This document shows, piece after piece, positions 23,043 through 34,140 of a stretch of 64,000 nucleotides of DNA (positions are counted from its first letter, which is position 1; every line of letters starts with the position of its first letter). The notes under the pieces are model-generated. The model did not search any database and had not been told where the DNA came from. It saw only the letters and a program-made list of their open reading frames with translations. Origin of the DNA: Hydrangea macrophylla (lineage: Eukaryota > Streptophyta > Magnoliopsida > Cornales > Hydrangeaceae); assembly GCA_033977485.1 (NCBI GenBank), contig CM066994.1:8868001-8932000 (forward strand), in the 5' to 3' direction. The position numbers and the translations under genes are program-made.

Positions 23043-23399
23043 GTTAACACACTTTTTTTTCCTTTGCTATCGCAAACCAAAAGTCTACTGCAAATGCAAA
23101 TGCAAATGTAGTATTCCAAGCCAAATTAAGAGCCTTCCATATGAAGAAGGACAATCAGTCTCACAGCTGCGTGTGTGACCCTCAATCAATGAACAAGAAA
23201 AAAAAAGGTTGGGAACCTCACACACCCAAAAATCATCCACACCTTGAGGTGGACCAATGAGAAGAGAGATAGAGACTGCGGGGTCCACTGTTAGTCTCTT
23301 CTCATTGGTCCATCTCAAGGTATGGATGCTTTTGGGGTGTATAAGGGTGTACCACTAGCATTGTTCATTCAGTTTTAAGATACGTAATAATTAAACAAA
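23043..23399. other. Upstream flank of gene 2
   Basis: It aligns in part with the sequence upstream of gene 3 (44615 onward), for example AAGTCT(A/T)(C/T)TGCAAATGCAAATGC and GGGACCCTCAATCAATGAACAA-like stretches. A local palindrome (about 23213-23340) pairs AAAATCATCCACACCTTGAGG with its mirror. No gene is seen. Confidence 0.5.
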
Positions 23400-24293
23400 G
23401 GGTTAATTACATATACACCCCTGTACTTAGTCCATTTTTCAATTTGCCCCATATACTTCAAATCGTGTCACTAATACCCTCTATACTTTGGATTAAAGTG
23501 AAATCGTTAATAAATTAGTTAAATTTAACTGACAGAAGCTAAAATAAATTATTTAACAAAATAGCTTTTGCAATTGTCATGGGCCAAAAGCTATCTTGGA
23601 CAACTTATACCTATCGCAACTTTTTGTGATTTTATTGTATAAGATAAAGAACTTACCAAACGGTTCACTAACAAGGGGTATTAGTGACACGTTTGAGACT
23701 ATAAGGAAGCAAATTGAAAAATGTGCTCACCATAAGAGCAACTCCAACCATGTTATGCATCTTTTTATGCAAAATGCATAGAAATCACCCAAAAATTATT
23801 TTTGCAGCATGAATTTTGCATAACCACTCCAATCATGGTATGCATTTTGGTTATCTATCAATATTTTATAATTTTTCATCACTATTTGGAGCCTTGGTAG
23901 CCGTTTGATTTTTTTTTTTTTTTTTTTTTTTTTTAAGGAATGTTGATGGCCATTGGATTTGCATAGGGCTTTTGCATCATTATGCAAATTTAATAGTTTT
24001 GATGGCACTTGTAAATATGCATAAGTATTTTGCATAATGGTTGGAGTACCATTTTTTCACCACATTATGCATATCTCACTAAAATATGCATATGCATAAT
24101 GTGGTTGGAGATGCTCTAAGGGGTCAAAGTGACAAATACTCCACTAAACAATCTATAGTTCCGTTAATTTTAACAGAATTGGTAACTGTTTCACTTTAGT
24201 CCTAAGTACATAGAGTATTAGTGACACAATTTGAAGTACAAGGGGCAAAGTGAAAAATAATCTAACTACAAGGGGTGTATGTATAATTAACCC
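23400..24293. mobile_element. Mutator-like MITE with 9 bp target duplication
   Basis: Inverted ends of about 100 bp (GGGTTAATTACATATACACC at left, mirrored by TACATACACCCC / AATTAACCC at right) are flanked by the perfect 9 bp duplication TTAAACAAA (23391-23399, 24294-24302). The gene 3 flank (about 45250) has the corresponding site without this insertion. No transposase is encoded. A second MITE is nested inside. Confidence 0.85.
23736..24116. mobile_element. Tourist-like (PIF/Harbinger) MITE nested in the Mutator-like MITE
   Basis: Ends are GAGCAACTCCAACCATG and CATAATGTGGTTGGAGATGCTC, flanked by the 3 bp duplication TAA on each side. The interior has repeated ATGCATA motifs and a T-run. 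Confidence 0.75.
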
Positions 24294-25467
24294 TTAAACA
24301 AATGGGTCACATTTTGTCACTTGTAAAGTGTAAAGAAAATTGATACTATATACTAATGATTTTGGATTTATTATACATTTTTAGGCATTTTAATCCATTT
24401 GCAAACCACTTTAGTGTTAAAATCAAACTAATTTTCAAAGTTATACTATCACATATTAGGGCCTACTTATAATATTTTGGGACGATATTATTAAAATTTA
24501 ACACCAATTTAAAATGAAAGGTAGAATTACAATTACTAAAAGTATATCATAGAAGATGCTTAGTAGTTGCTTACCAATTATGTTACTGGAGTGAAACTTT
24601 TCCAATACCATAGTCCCTATCTCAACAGCTGGTAAGTGGTAAACAAACAAAAGTATCCTGCAACACAGTTTGCATGTGTGAACCCCCTAAAGCCTTCCAC
24701 CTCCCATGAAGGTTTGTGAAATCTGATGTTCAGGACAGGTAGAGCTACAGGAGAAAAGGGTAAAAAAAAAAAAATAGAGTAATGCTATGCTTTCCAAATA
24801 GGTAATGCTAATGCCAGAGAAAAAAAGTGCTCAAAAAAAAAAATATGTATACCATATAGACCTTCCAAACCAGATGCAAAGCCTTCCGTATAGAGAAGAA
24901 AGGAGAAGAGGTCTGACTAGTGACATCTTGTGAGTGGGACCCTGGGGGCTGATTTTCAAAAGTCCCTTTGTTATGTTTTTGAAATTCTTTTGGAATTGAC
25001 TTATTTTTAACTGATCTATGAAGTCACTTGGTATTTAAGAAACTAAGAAATCTAATTTGACTAATCCAAATGGATAAAACGTACCGACCCTTCAATATGG
25101 CTCAATTACCATCCAAATAATCATCAAGTACTAAATTTGGTTCTACAACTAATATTATGATAGGTATACTACATTGCATAAAAATCTTAAATTGGAAAAT
25201 GAAAAGGGAAAATGTCATTCATAAGAGTTAAATCAAGTATCACACACTGTAAAGTGAAAATAATGCAAAATAAACCTAAGAAAAAGTCGTCTAATCAAAA
25301 AAAAAAATTATTTATTTAATTTTTTAAAAAATTTTTTTTTCAGTTTGTTTGCCAAATACTATTATTTTTTAAGTGATGAATATTTTATCTAACCCAAAAC
25401 ACCTAACAGCTTAATATTTCATCACTTAAAATTTCAGCACTTATTATTTCATCACTTAATATTTCAA
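24294..25467. other. Intergenic, no gene seen
   Basis: To about 24960 it matches the gene 3 upstream region (45257-47150) interrupted by indels, including GACAGGTAGAGCTACAGGAG and TCCAAACCAGAT. Beyond that it is AT-rich, with a small tandem repeat of ATTTCATCACTTAA at about 25380-25465. Confidence 0.6.
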
Positions 25468-25941
25468 GGGTTAAATACATTTTACCCCCCTCTGGTTAGG
25501 CCCGTTTTCACTTTACCCCCCTATGGTTCAAAAGTGGACAGTTAACCACCCTGTGGTTTTGGAGTAAGGTAAAACTGTTAAATTTCCCTCGAAACTAATA
25601 AAAATTTTAAAATTGACAAAAAATATTAACACTTAACTCCCTTTGTTTTTTTTTTAAAAAAAAATAGTATCTTTTTTTCTTTTTTTGCGATTTTTTTTTG
25701 TAGTTAAAAAAACAATAATTTAATTATTATCCAGAACTTATATCCCGGCACGATCAAACACAAGATTAGGATAAAATAGCTTATCCGACAATTTTATCCA
25801 GCACGTTCCAAACACAGGATAGCATAACAGCTTATCCGACAAGATTACTAATCTAGTCCGATCCTACCTTATCCAGTCGAATCCGACAGTTTTATCCGGC
25901 CTGCCAAACAAGGCCTAATAGTATCAAGAACATCACATAAC
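25468..25941. repeat. Transposon-derived block, copy B
   Basis: It starts with GGGTTAAATACATTTTACCC, a Mutator-like MITE end with no partner end nearby. From 25509 to 25941 it matches window positions 1-447. The match ends at ATCACATAAC, exactly where copy A runs into the truncated copia element. Confidence 0.75.
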
Positions 25942-27119
25942 ACAAGGAGCAACACTCATGTTTGAGTGCTATGAAGTAACATTTTTTTTTGCTGACAAGT
26001 GCTATGAAGTACATGGGACAAAGGCTTCTTGTCATTTCAAGAGTCTACACCCCCCATCAACTTCACCTCCCAATAAAAACCCAGCCAACTGCAGCAATTC
26101 TTTCTGATGTATGATTTTTGCTTTAATTTTAATTTTTTTTTTTTAAAGTTAGAAAATTTACGCAGAACCTCTAAATTCTAAACACAAAATAAACGATCAT
26201 AGGCCGCATTCGAGGCTGCAATTAAAGTGGAAAGTAGATGATTAATACAAAGCCCTACTTTGTCTATCAAAATTTCAGATGAATGGCCTTCGAAGACGAA
26301 GATAAGCCCTCTGGGGTCCAGCTCCCGAAGACTATCCCTACGGTGCAGATGGACTCAGATATATAGATTGCCATTAAGACATGGGTACAAAACTTCTGCT
26401 CAATCTTCTCTGCAAACGATGATTCAGTAAAGTCTGACAGTGAAATAAATTCAAGAATGGTGGTCAGAATTAGAAATGTGGTCATGGTGATAAGTGCAAA
26501 GAAACGTGGTGGTCCGAGATGACAATTCGCTCCGACCATATAGAGACTCCAACAACTCTCATATGGCTGAACACGCTGCGGTGAACTATGGGCAATATGG
26601 GGTCCCGTTAGGATTCCTTACAATCTTTTTTACCATCCAGTGTTAGATACAGAGGAGGCACAATGGGCATTCCTACTAGCATATCCATCTAATATATCTT
26701 AAAGATTGTATATATGTACAGTTTGTATGTTTTACAAGTATGAATAAGCATTTCCTTGTAACTGTCTCATTCACGTTGTGCTAATTCACAGAACCTCCAA
26801 AGCACTACCAATAATTCGGCCCTCCAAATTCACAATCAAAACGCTATGATTGGAATGTATTTTCATCTAGCTAGATAATATTTGTATTGCCAATCATTAT
26901 TTCAGCATACAAGTTTTGAGTTATGCACAAAACACAAAATATGGTGCTCTATTTAAAACAAAGATCAATCGATACGCCAAGTTCAGTGCTCTTGTGTAAA
27001 TTCTATATAATGATTATTCTATAGTTCAATCACTAATTTTTTTTTTTTTTTTTGGCTTAAATGTACTTCAGCTCTTTGAGTAATCATCAGTCATTGAACA
27101 GTTAAAGCACTACATATCA
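25942..27119. other. Intergenic; counterpart deleted in copy A
   Basis: This region has no equivalent between the two halves of copy A, where the copia element sits instead. A 90-codon minus-strand frame (26539-26267) contains two hydrophobic stretches but matches no family I recognise, and no splice or promoter context supports it. I leave it uncalled. Confidence 0.5.
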
Positions 27120-27502
27120 TTACCATGACCCCCCTATCTTCTTGTCCAACAAAAGCCTTAAAAATTCGCTCATATCTTTTTTCTTAAAAATTCGCTCATA
27201 AAAATCCAATGCTTCGCCGGGTTTGTACTCTGGAACTGTGTGCCCGGATCCCTGCACCAGTACAGAGAAACTAAGTTACCATAACACTCAAAAGCTTAAA
27301 AACGTGAATATTCACATCTTGGAGCAGTAGAAATGTACACAAGAAAATGTGCTGAAGTATTGTCCTATTTGTTAATGCCTCGTTTATTTGAGGTTGATTG
27401 AGGAATTCCTATATAACTCGAAAGTGGTACAAATAGGTTTATGTGTATATACTAACCTTAACGGTGGGAAAAGTGAGATTGTTATCATATCCTTGTAAAT
27501 AT
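27120..27502 (-). pseudogene. Serine carboxypeptidase-like gene fragment (last two exons)
   Basis: On the minus strand, 27251-27120 follows a TGCAG acceptor and encodes GSGHTVPEYKPGEALDFYER plus a 24-residue tail to a TAA stop at 27122-27120. This is the conserved C-terminal block of S10 serine carboxypeptidases, which contains the catalytic His (GSGHTVPE). A short upstream exon (27502-27457, YLQGYDNNLTFPTVK) ends at a GT donor and joins in phase across a 205 bp intron, matching the segment that precedes the His block in the family. I find no exons with the catalytic Ser or Asp upstream, so this looks like a captured or residual gene end. Confidence 0.65.
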
Positions 27503-28750
27503 CTGCAAATAACGAAACAATAGTGTATATAGGTATCTTTGAAGGCCGTCATAAGCGGGCAGCTATCAGATGGTTTATCTACGAAGTTCGTAAAATGATG
27601 TTAGGCGATGTTAGGTTCATGCATTTAGTGAGGGAATGGAAAGGAAAACATTAAGGGAAAAACTTTTATTTATTTGGTTTGACAAGGAAAATAGCGAGCA
27701 AAATGGGAAGGAAAACAAGTCCCTGGTGTTTATCATTTTGTTTTCTTCCATGCGTATGTATTATTAAAATTTCAAAAATATAAGTACAACTTCAGGGGAA
27801 AAAGAAAGAAAAAAGAAGAAAAGAAAAGAAAAGTAACTCACAAAACTCAACATTTATAATTTATTTTTGGGTAGATTTTCTTTTCCTTTCTATTCTCCCT
27901 AATAAACAAACAAATAAAACTGTTCTCCATGGTAATTGATTTTCTTCCCCTTGTTTTCCCTCACTAAATCCTTGCGCCAAGCAGAGGCTAGATCCCTTTG
28001 AAACCCTGTACTTTCTTAAGCTGCTTCACATTGAGTTTCAGAGAGCAGCATAATCCAGGACTTTAAGGTACATTAGACCATCTCCAGCAAGAGCAGCAAC
28101 TCAAGAGAAGCAGCAAAACTGCTGCGCCAGCTAGGACAAAAGGGCTCCAACAGAGGCGGCAAACGGCACTTTCCAAATTGATGCTTCACCCAAAAGCAAC
28201 AATGCCGCTGTATTTTCCTAAAGCAGCAAAACCAATTTTCGTATTATTTTAATCATTTTCAACGGGTTAACAATCAAACAAATTGAAACTCAACTTTCTC
28301 AAATTTCCTCAAACCCCCCAAAACAAGTTTGATACACAAAAAAATTCTCAAGAATAACAGTATGGTAACAATGCATATTTTTAATTTTTTATTTTATCAG
28401 AAAAACAGAATATATATGTTACTTGCAAGTTGCAACGGTAGAACTCCCAATGGTAGAAGTGACGGATCTCTTTAACGCTTGTCGCTTCTCAGTTTCTTTC
28501 TATTAATATAAAACAAATCCAAGCACTAAGACTTCTTCTATTGAGAAAGCTTACACCAAATGTAATTCCTAAACTGCAAGCATTTTAGTAAGACTGAATT
28601 CTAACCTTGAGAGCTGTGGGATCTTATCAGCATGCAATTTTTCCAGTTCTGAAAGTTAACCAATCTGAATAATGCATATGTATGTACATGGACAAACACT
28701 TCCTGTAAGTAAATGGACAAACAATACACAATTACAATCTGCATAAACTA
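27503..28750. other. Intergenic, no gene seen
   Basis: It is AT-rich. At about 28070-28170 there is a CAGCA-rich, MITE-like stretch (CATCTCCAGCAAGAGCAGC). No earlier carboxypeptidase exons were recognised. Confidence 0.5.
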
Positions 28751-28897
28751 TGTTGGTAGCTATCTATAAGAAATCAACATTGCAATATTAAAGGCAATCA
28801 AACTCACTCAGGTCACTATACACCATTTATCCACTATCATGTGAGTTTGATTGCCTTTAATATTGCAATGTTGATTTCTTATAGATAGCTACCAACA
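28751..28897. repeat. Perfect 57 bp inverted repeat with 33 bp loop
   Basis: 28751-28807 is the exact reverse complement of 28841-28897. The arms start TGTTGGTAGCTATCTATAAG and end with the mirror CTTATAGATAGCTACCAACA. ACTA flanks the left side, and ACTA follows the right side one base away. It could be a very young foldback MITE or a hairpin-RNA locus. No protein is encoded. Confidence 0.9.
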
Positions 28898-28965
28898 GAC
28901 TAAAAAGTTTCCATCAAAAGTGAGAGGCATTGAAGTACTTTTGAATAGGGTAGAGAGTTTAATTT

Positions 28966-31900
28966 AATGTCAATAACAGACTGAAAAGTTTGCAGTACTT
29001 ATAAGGGGATATGAAGGCTGCAGAGCTCAACCATCAATTAATTTTTGTTAGCCTCCCGACAAGCACTATTACAAGAGCGTATATACAATAGAATAGCATT
29101 CAAATTGGTTAGCTAAAACAGCATCAGTAGCCTCAGAGAGAGACTGCACTATCCATACTAAAATGAGGTCATGTTTGGTAGTGCCTAAAACAGCAGGCTC
29201 AGTCTTAGTTTTGTCTAGTTTTTATGAAAAAAAAAAAGTGCTTTGTTGGTCTGATATATAACCACATATTCAACTAACACAAAGACCGAACTATTAAGAA
29301 ATAGTTCTTTCTGAACAAGGGAACCAATTTCTGTGATACTCAAACAACCTCTAACCTAATTTAATGTTTACCTTGCTCAGTCCACCACACAGAAGGTCAA
29401 CAAGTGCTATCTCCTACCCCATAGAAAGACTGCCGAAAAAGACGTCATCTCCAAAAAGTTAGCAATCCTTTGATGGTCACCTTTATCTTAAGCTATTAAC
29501 AAATGATTTCAATATTAGTACTTAAAGTTCAATAAAATATCCCTCAGTTTTTTCCCCTTCGATCAATAATAAGATTCACGCATTCTTTTAAAGAGCTTCA
29601 ACATACTATAGTGTAGCACCAGAAGAGAAGTACCTCCATCATGAAGTAAATTCGTCTCCATATGTCACATAACTCAATAAAATTCAAACTTTCCAAAGAG
29701 AGATAGGACGGTCACTCCTTATTTAACTCATACCAGACCAACATGCTAATCTGAAATTAAACTAACCCACATAATTGTTTGAAAGAAACTTTATACAATG
29801 CAGTACAGCATTCAGAAACTAGATGAGTTAAAATGTTTAAGAGCGATAGTAAAGAGAGAACAGTAGGAAACTGCAGAAACCAAACCTTCTGATAATCACA
29901 AGCTGCCGCTGCCATAACATTTCTGAATGCTAAAACCTATATTAGACAGAGTTGATTTAACTGAGTTGGGATCCATCTCTCCGTTCGTCGCAAAGAAAAG
30001 ATCACTGTAGCTGAATAGAAATCAAGAAACATACACTGCTATTAAACGATTTATCAGTAAAGAGGCTCGTAAAGAACTATACTTCATATCAATAAAGCAT
30101 TCCAATATGTATAAACAAGATAACCTTCACAGAAGAACGATGTATGATGTGTGGCTAGATCAAGGATACTCCCATAGGTACTTAACAAAAGCAAAAGAAA
30201 AGAATATTATGGATCAGTCACCCATACTAGAAACTCTAATATATAGCTAAAAAGCAATAACCTCAAATGATTATTAGGAGGGAGAAGCTGAAAAAAAAGG
30301 TATAAATTTCTACAAGTTTGGAGATAATAACATTCATTAGAGTGCTCGTGAATGCAGATTATCTAACAAGAATTCAAGCTTAAAGTTGGGTCAATTTAGT
30401 AGAAGGCCAAAATTTAGATCCTGCAACTAGAACTACCTTGTCACATTTATGAACCCATCTTTCTTGAGAAAATAGTACGTGAAAATAAGAGCTAGACATG
30501 TATAACTGTAAAAAAAAAAAACCTGTTCAACTGTAAAATATTGATGCCATAAGCCTATAACAACCTCTTTTCGTAACAGACCTTTGTAGCTGTAAACCCC
30601 CATCAAAACATTTACAAGTGCACCTTGACCAAGCATCGTGTATGTGGCCTAGGCCTAACTAGTTCTAAATAATTAGTATTATAAGAATTGTCCAGAAATA
30701 GTTGTGAGCACAAACAATCGTCGGAAAAAAATAGTAGTTAAAGGACGTCATACAAATTAATATTTGTGAGCATTACTCCAACATATACTGCACAGAGAAA
30801 GAGTGATCCCTTTTTTGAAACAACAAATAGTTGTGAGCATTACTCCAACATATACTGCACAGAGAAAGAGTGATCACAACTCACAAGTTTTTGAAACAGA
30901 AAAAATTGTGAAACGCATAAATCATTAAATAGGTGAAAGTAAAACCAGTTAAGAATGTCCTATTGATTCGCTAACAACGAAATGCTCATTTTTCTTCTAA
31001 AACAATAACCAATTGAAATGAGATTGGCAAAAAGTAGTCCCAGCTTCAACGATGTTCATGTCTTTATGATCAAGTTTCACTCTCCAAGTCTTTACGATCA
31101 GGTTTCACTTTCCTAAGTATTGGCCAATTTCATATATAAAATTGTAATATGTCTTACTTCTCAATGAGATCTTCAATTGTGGAATATATAATCACGCTTC
31201 TATTTGTACAAATTTATCTCCATTAAATAAACAAAAAATGAATAAATCTCAATATTAATTTAAAATTATCTAAAATTGAATAAAAAAGTATTTTAATATG
31301 AGCCCAAAAAAAATAAAAAAAAAATAAAAAATAAGAAATAAAAAAATAAAATAAAACAATCTATAAATAAAATAAAATAAAATAAAATAAGAGTTTTTAA
31401 ACACAAGGACTCACTTTTGTAAGAGGGAACATCACCGTCCGGGACCAAGAAAATGTATGGAAGTTTTAGAAAAGAGCAATTCATATTCCAAGAGTAGGGG
31501 TGTACACGAGCTGAGCCGCTCAATAAGGGCTCGCGGCTCGGCTGGGCTCGGCTCGTATAATACACGAGTCAAGCTCGAGCTTGAATACAAAGCTCGTTTA
31601 ATAAACGAGTCAAACTAAAGCACACATGGGCTCGGCTCGATAAGGCTCGCGAACAGTTCGATTAAGGCTTGTATAGTAGGCTCGTGAAAAATCTCTTTAA
31701 TAGGTTTGATAAGGACTTGTTTATATATATGATAATTATAAAAATATAATATATGTATAATACAAAATATTTGAAATTGAAAAAATATTACAGTATATAT
31801 ATATGATAATTATAAAAACATAATATATGTATAATGCAAAGTATTTAAAATTGAAAGAATATTGGTATATTATAATGTGCATAGTCCTAAATTCACGTGC

Positions 31901-32473
31901 CAAGCAATTGTTTTAAGTAAATATATATATGTAAATATGCCAACTGTCAACCATTGAGCTTGGTCCGTGGATTTTGATTGGCAACTCGAAAGCTCGGCTA
32001 AATATTTTCTAATTTTTAGCCAAAATAGTTTTTAAAAAAAAAAAGAAACTATTTTAGCTATTCAGTTTTAAGCCCCCAACTCCAACCATGTTCTCCATTA
32101 TAGGGAGGTTTGAATTATTATAATAATTTTTTATACAAAAGTTGAAATTTTTAATACACACACTCTCTCTCTCTCCTTAAATGAATATGATATGTATTAT
32201 TTTTTATTATTTTACTTATGGGTAATTACCCATATTCACACACTCTCTCTCTCTCTCTTCAAATGTGGAAAAACCAAGAAGGGGTTCCCAAAATGGAAAA
32301 CCATTTGGTTAACCCATTGAATCTCAAAAAATGCACTTTGGTTCCCAAAATTGCTAGAAATTGAATATGGGTAATGTGGGCAACAATATTAGAAGATGGT
32401 ACAATTGTCATTTCAAAATTTAAACAAGAACATTGAGAAAATTAGAGTGTGTACCTGAGTGAAAAAGAATTGG
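28966..32473. other. Non-coding duplicated block, copy B
   Basis: It is collinear with 4388-7712 and leads into the 3' end of gene 3 just as copy A leads into the LRR fragment. No gene is seen. An internal duplication of TGTGAGCATTACTCCAACATA lies at about 30770-30870. 32160-32260 holds two CACACACTCTCTCT tracts. Confidence 0.75.
31495..31710. mobile_element. hAT-like MITE, one end only
   Basis: TAGGGGTGTACACGAGC followed by GGCTCGGCTCG repeats is the usual end of a hAT-type MITE family. The opposite end (CTCGTGTACACCCCTA) was not found, so the right limit is approximate. Copy A lacks this sequence at the corresponding site (about 7510). Confidence 0.5.
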
Positions 32474-32497
32474 GATTTTATTTGTTCTAGCGGTGAG

Positions 32498-33696
32498 TCA
32501 CTCAACTCTGCCTTCGAATCTTCGATCAGCTATGACTTCACCATCGATGCGTATATAGGGAATGTGTGAAATCTTGAGCCAGTCTTCTCCTATTTCCTTT
32601 TGGCAACGTACTTCTAGCAATGGACAGAACCAGATACTTAGTCTCAAAAGCCAGCTTGGCAGTCCCTCATCCGGCAAGGACTCAATTTCTGGAAGATTCC
32701 ACAGGTCCAATTCTTCAAGAGATGAGAGAAGAGTGCACATTTGTTCAGGAAGTGCCTTCAGCCTCTCGCATGACCCTATTGTAAGTGATGTCAGGTTGGG
32801 AGCGGGTAATCCTCCTCCGTCTGCAAAAGATACCATCTTTGGACAACCCCTGATCTCTAGAGATTGCAGTGATGTCAGATTTTGCTGCCCGTCAAGGCCC
32901 GAAAGGGATTCCAAGTTTTTGCAACTTTTGATTTTGAGAGAGCGAAGGTTAGGAAAGAAGCCCAGTGGAAAATATTTGAGGGAATCACAACTACCATCTA
33001 TTGTCAGGTTTTGAAGAAACTTGTATTGATGCTCACTATCCTCATATAGTAGCAACTCTAACTCTGGGAGATACTTCAAGTCCAATGATCGAAGAGATGG
33101 AAGGAGAGTGGACATTTGTTTCGGAAGTGCCTTGAGCTTCTCGCATGAATCTATTGTAATTACAGTGAGATTGCGAGCTGGTAATCCTCCTTCCGAAAAA
33201 TACACCATATTCGGACAGTAAGAGATACGTAGATATTGCAGTGATGTCAGATTTTGCTGCCCGTCAAGTCCGGAAAGGGATTCCAAGTTTTTGCAACTTG
33301 TGATTTCGAGAGAGCAAAGGTTAGGAAAGAAGCCTAGTGGAAAATATTTGAGTGAATCACAACTACGAACTATTCTCAGGTTTTGAAGGAACTTGTATTG
33401 GTGCTCACTACCCTCATATAGTAGCAACTCTAACTCTGGGAGATCAATCAAGTACAATGATCGAAGAGATGGAAGGAGAGTGGACATTTGTTTCGGAAGT
33501 GCCTTGAGTTTCTTGCATGAATCTATTGTAATTTCAGTGAGATTGCGAGCTGGTAGTCCTCCTTCCGAAAAATACACCATATTCGGACAGTTAGAGATAC
33601 GTAGAGATTGAAGAGATGTCAAATTTTGGATCCCTTCAATTACCGAAAAGGATTCAAAGTTTCTGCATCCATCGATCTCCAGAGACTGAAGCGTCG
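32498..33696 (-). pseudogene. CC-NB-LRR gene 3, 3' half (LRR C-terminus)
   Basis: These are the C-terminal LRRs of gene 3, separated from the rest by the copia element at 33697-41608. Three tandem modules of 123-124 residues (about 370 bp) each contain CxNLESLSG/NFESFS, LTSLQxLxIxxCPxMVxF, LKALPxQM and, in the first two, KYFPLGFFP. The end is the family tail (CQKEIGEDWLK, HIPYI) and a stop at 32498. The open frame from 33757 to 33697 is LTR sequence, not gene. With the element and one target duplication discounted, this half is in frame with the 5' half, for a total of 1369 codons plus stop. Confidence 0.92.
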
Positions 33697-34127
33697 TGTA
33701 AGAAATATGTGGGCCATACGGGCACCCACATACATTGGACCGGGTCCAATGGGCCATGGCTCTTGGAGCCCTAGGGTTTGGATATTATGTGTGTGTATAT
33801 ATATATATGATATAAACACAACATATAGATCAATCCCTAACATTACAGTAGCCTCTCTCTCTCTCTCTCTCTCTCCCTACGGTTTCTCTCTCTAGCTAAT
33901 CACCAAGGAGCTTGGGATTTAGAACGTGGTATCATCGGGGATTGCTCAAGAAGCCGTCTTCTACGACCTATGCGGAACACAAGAGGGTACACGGAGGCAA
34001 CATGGAGCAGCAGTTTGTGGGTGAAGACGCCGGGCTCGTAACAACACCGTTCGGCGATCCGTCGGGTTATTCTGCTAAGTAAGTGACCTAAACCTGACTC
34101 GTATGCTTGCGTGCATATTTTTCTACA
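33697..34127 (+). repeat. 5' LTR of the gene 3 copia element
   Basis: It runs from TGTAAGAAATATGTGGGCC to CATATTTTTCTACA. It contains a (TA)n stretch, a (CT)n stretch and AACGTGGTATCATCGGGG. It is nearly identical to 41188-41608. Confidence 0.95.
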
Positions 34128-34128
34128 T

Positions 34129-34140
34129 TGGTATCAAAGC
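34129..34140 (+). other. Primer binding site (initiator tRNA-Met)
   Basis: TGGTATCAAAGC, one base after the LTR end, is complementary to the 3' end of plant initiator tRNA-Met apart from one mismatch to the usual TGGTATCAGAGC. Confidence 0.85.

Noticed and set aside
26267..26539. 90-codon minus-strand frame with hydrophobic segments
   Set aside because: There is no recognisable family, no splice or promoter context, and no counterpart in copy A. It was too weak to call as a gene.
33697..33757. Open frame extending gene 3's 3' half upstream, with an apparent start
   Set aside because: These codons are LTR sequence of the inserted copia element. The gene sequence begins at 33696.
34129..34140. 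tRNA-like sequence near LTR ends (also at 21387-21400 and 51811-51823)
   Set aside because: Only the primer-site complement of initiator tRNA-Met is present. No full tRNA gene can be folded from the surroundings.
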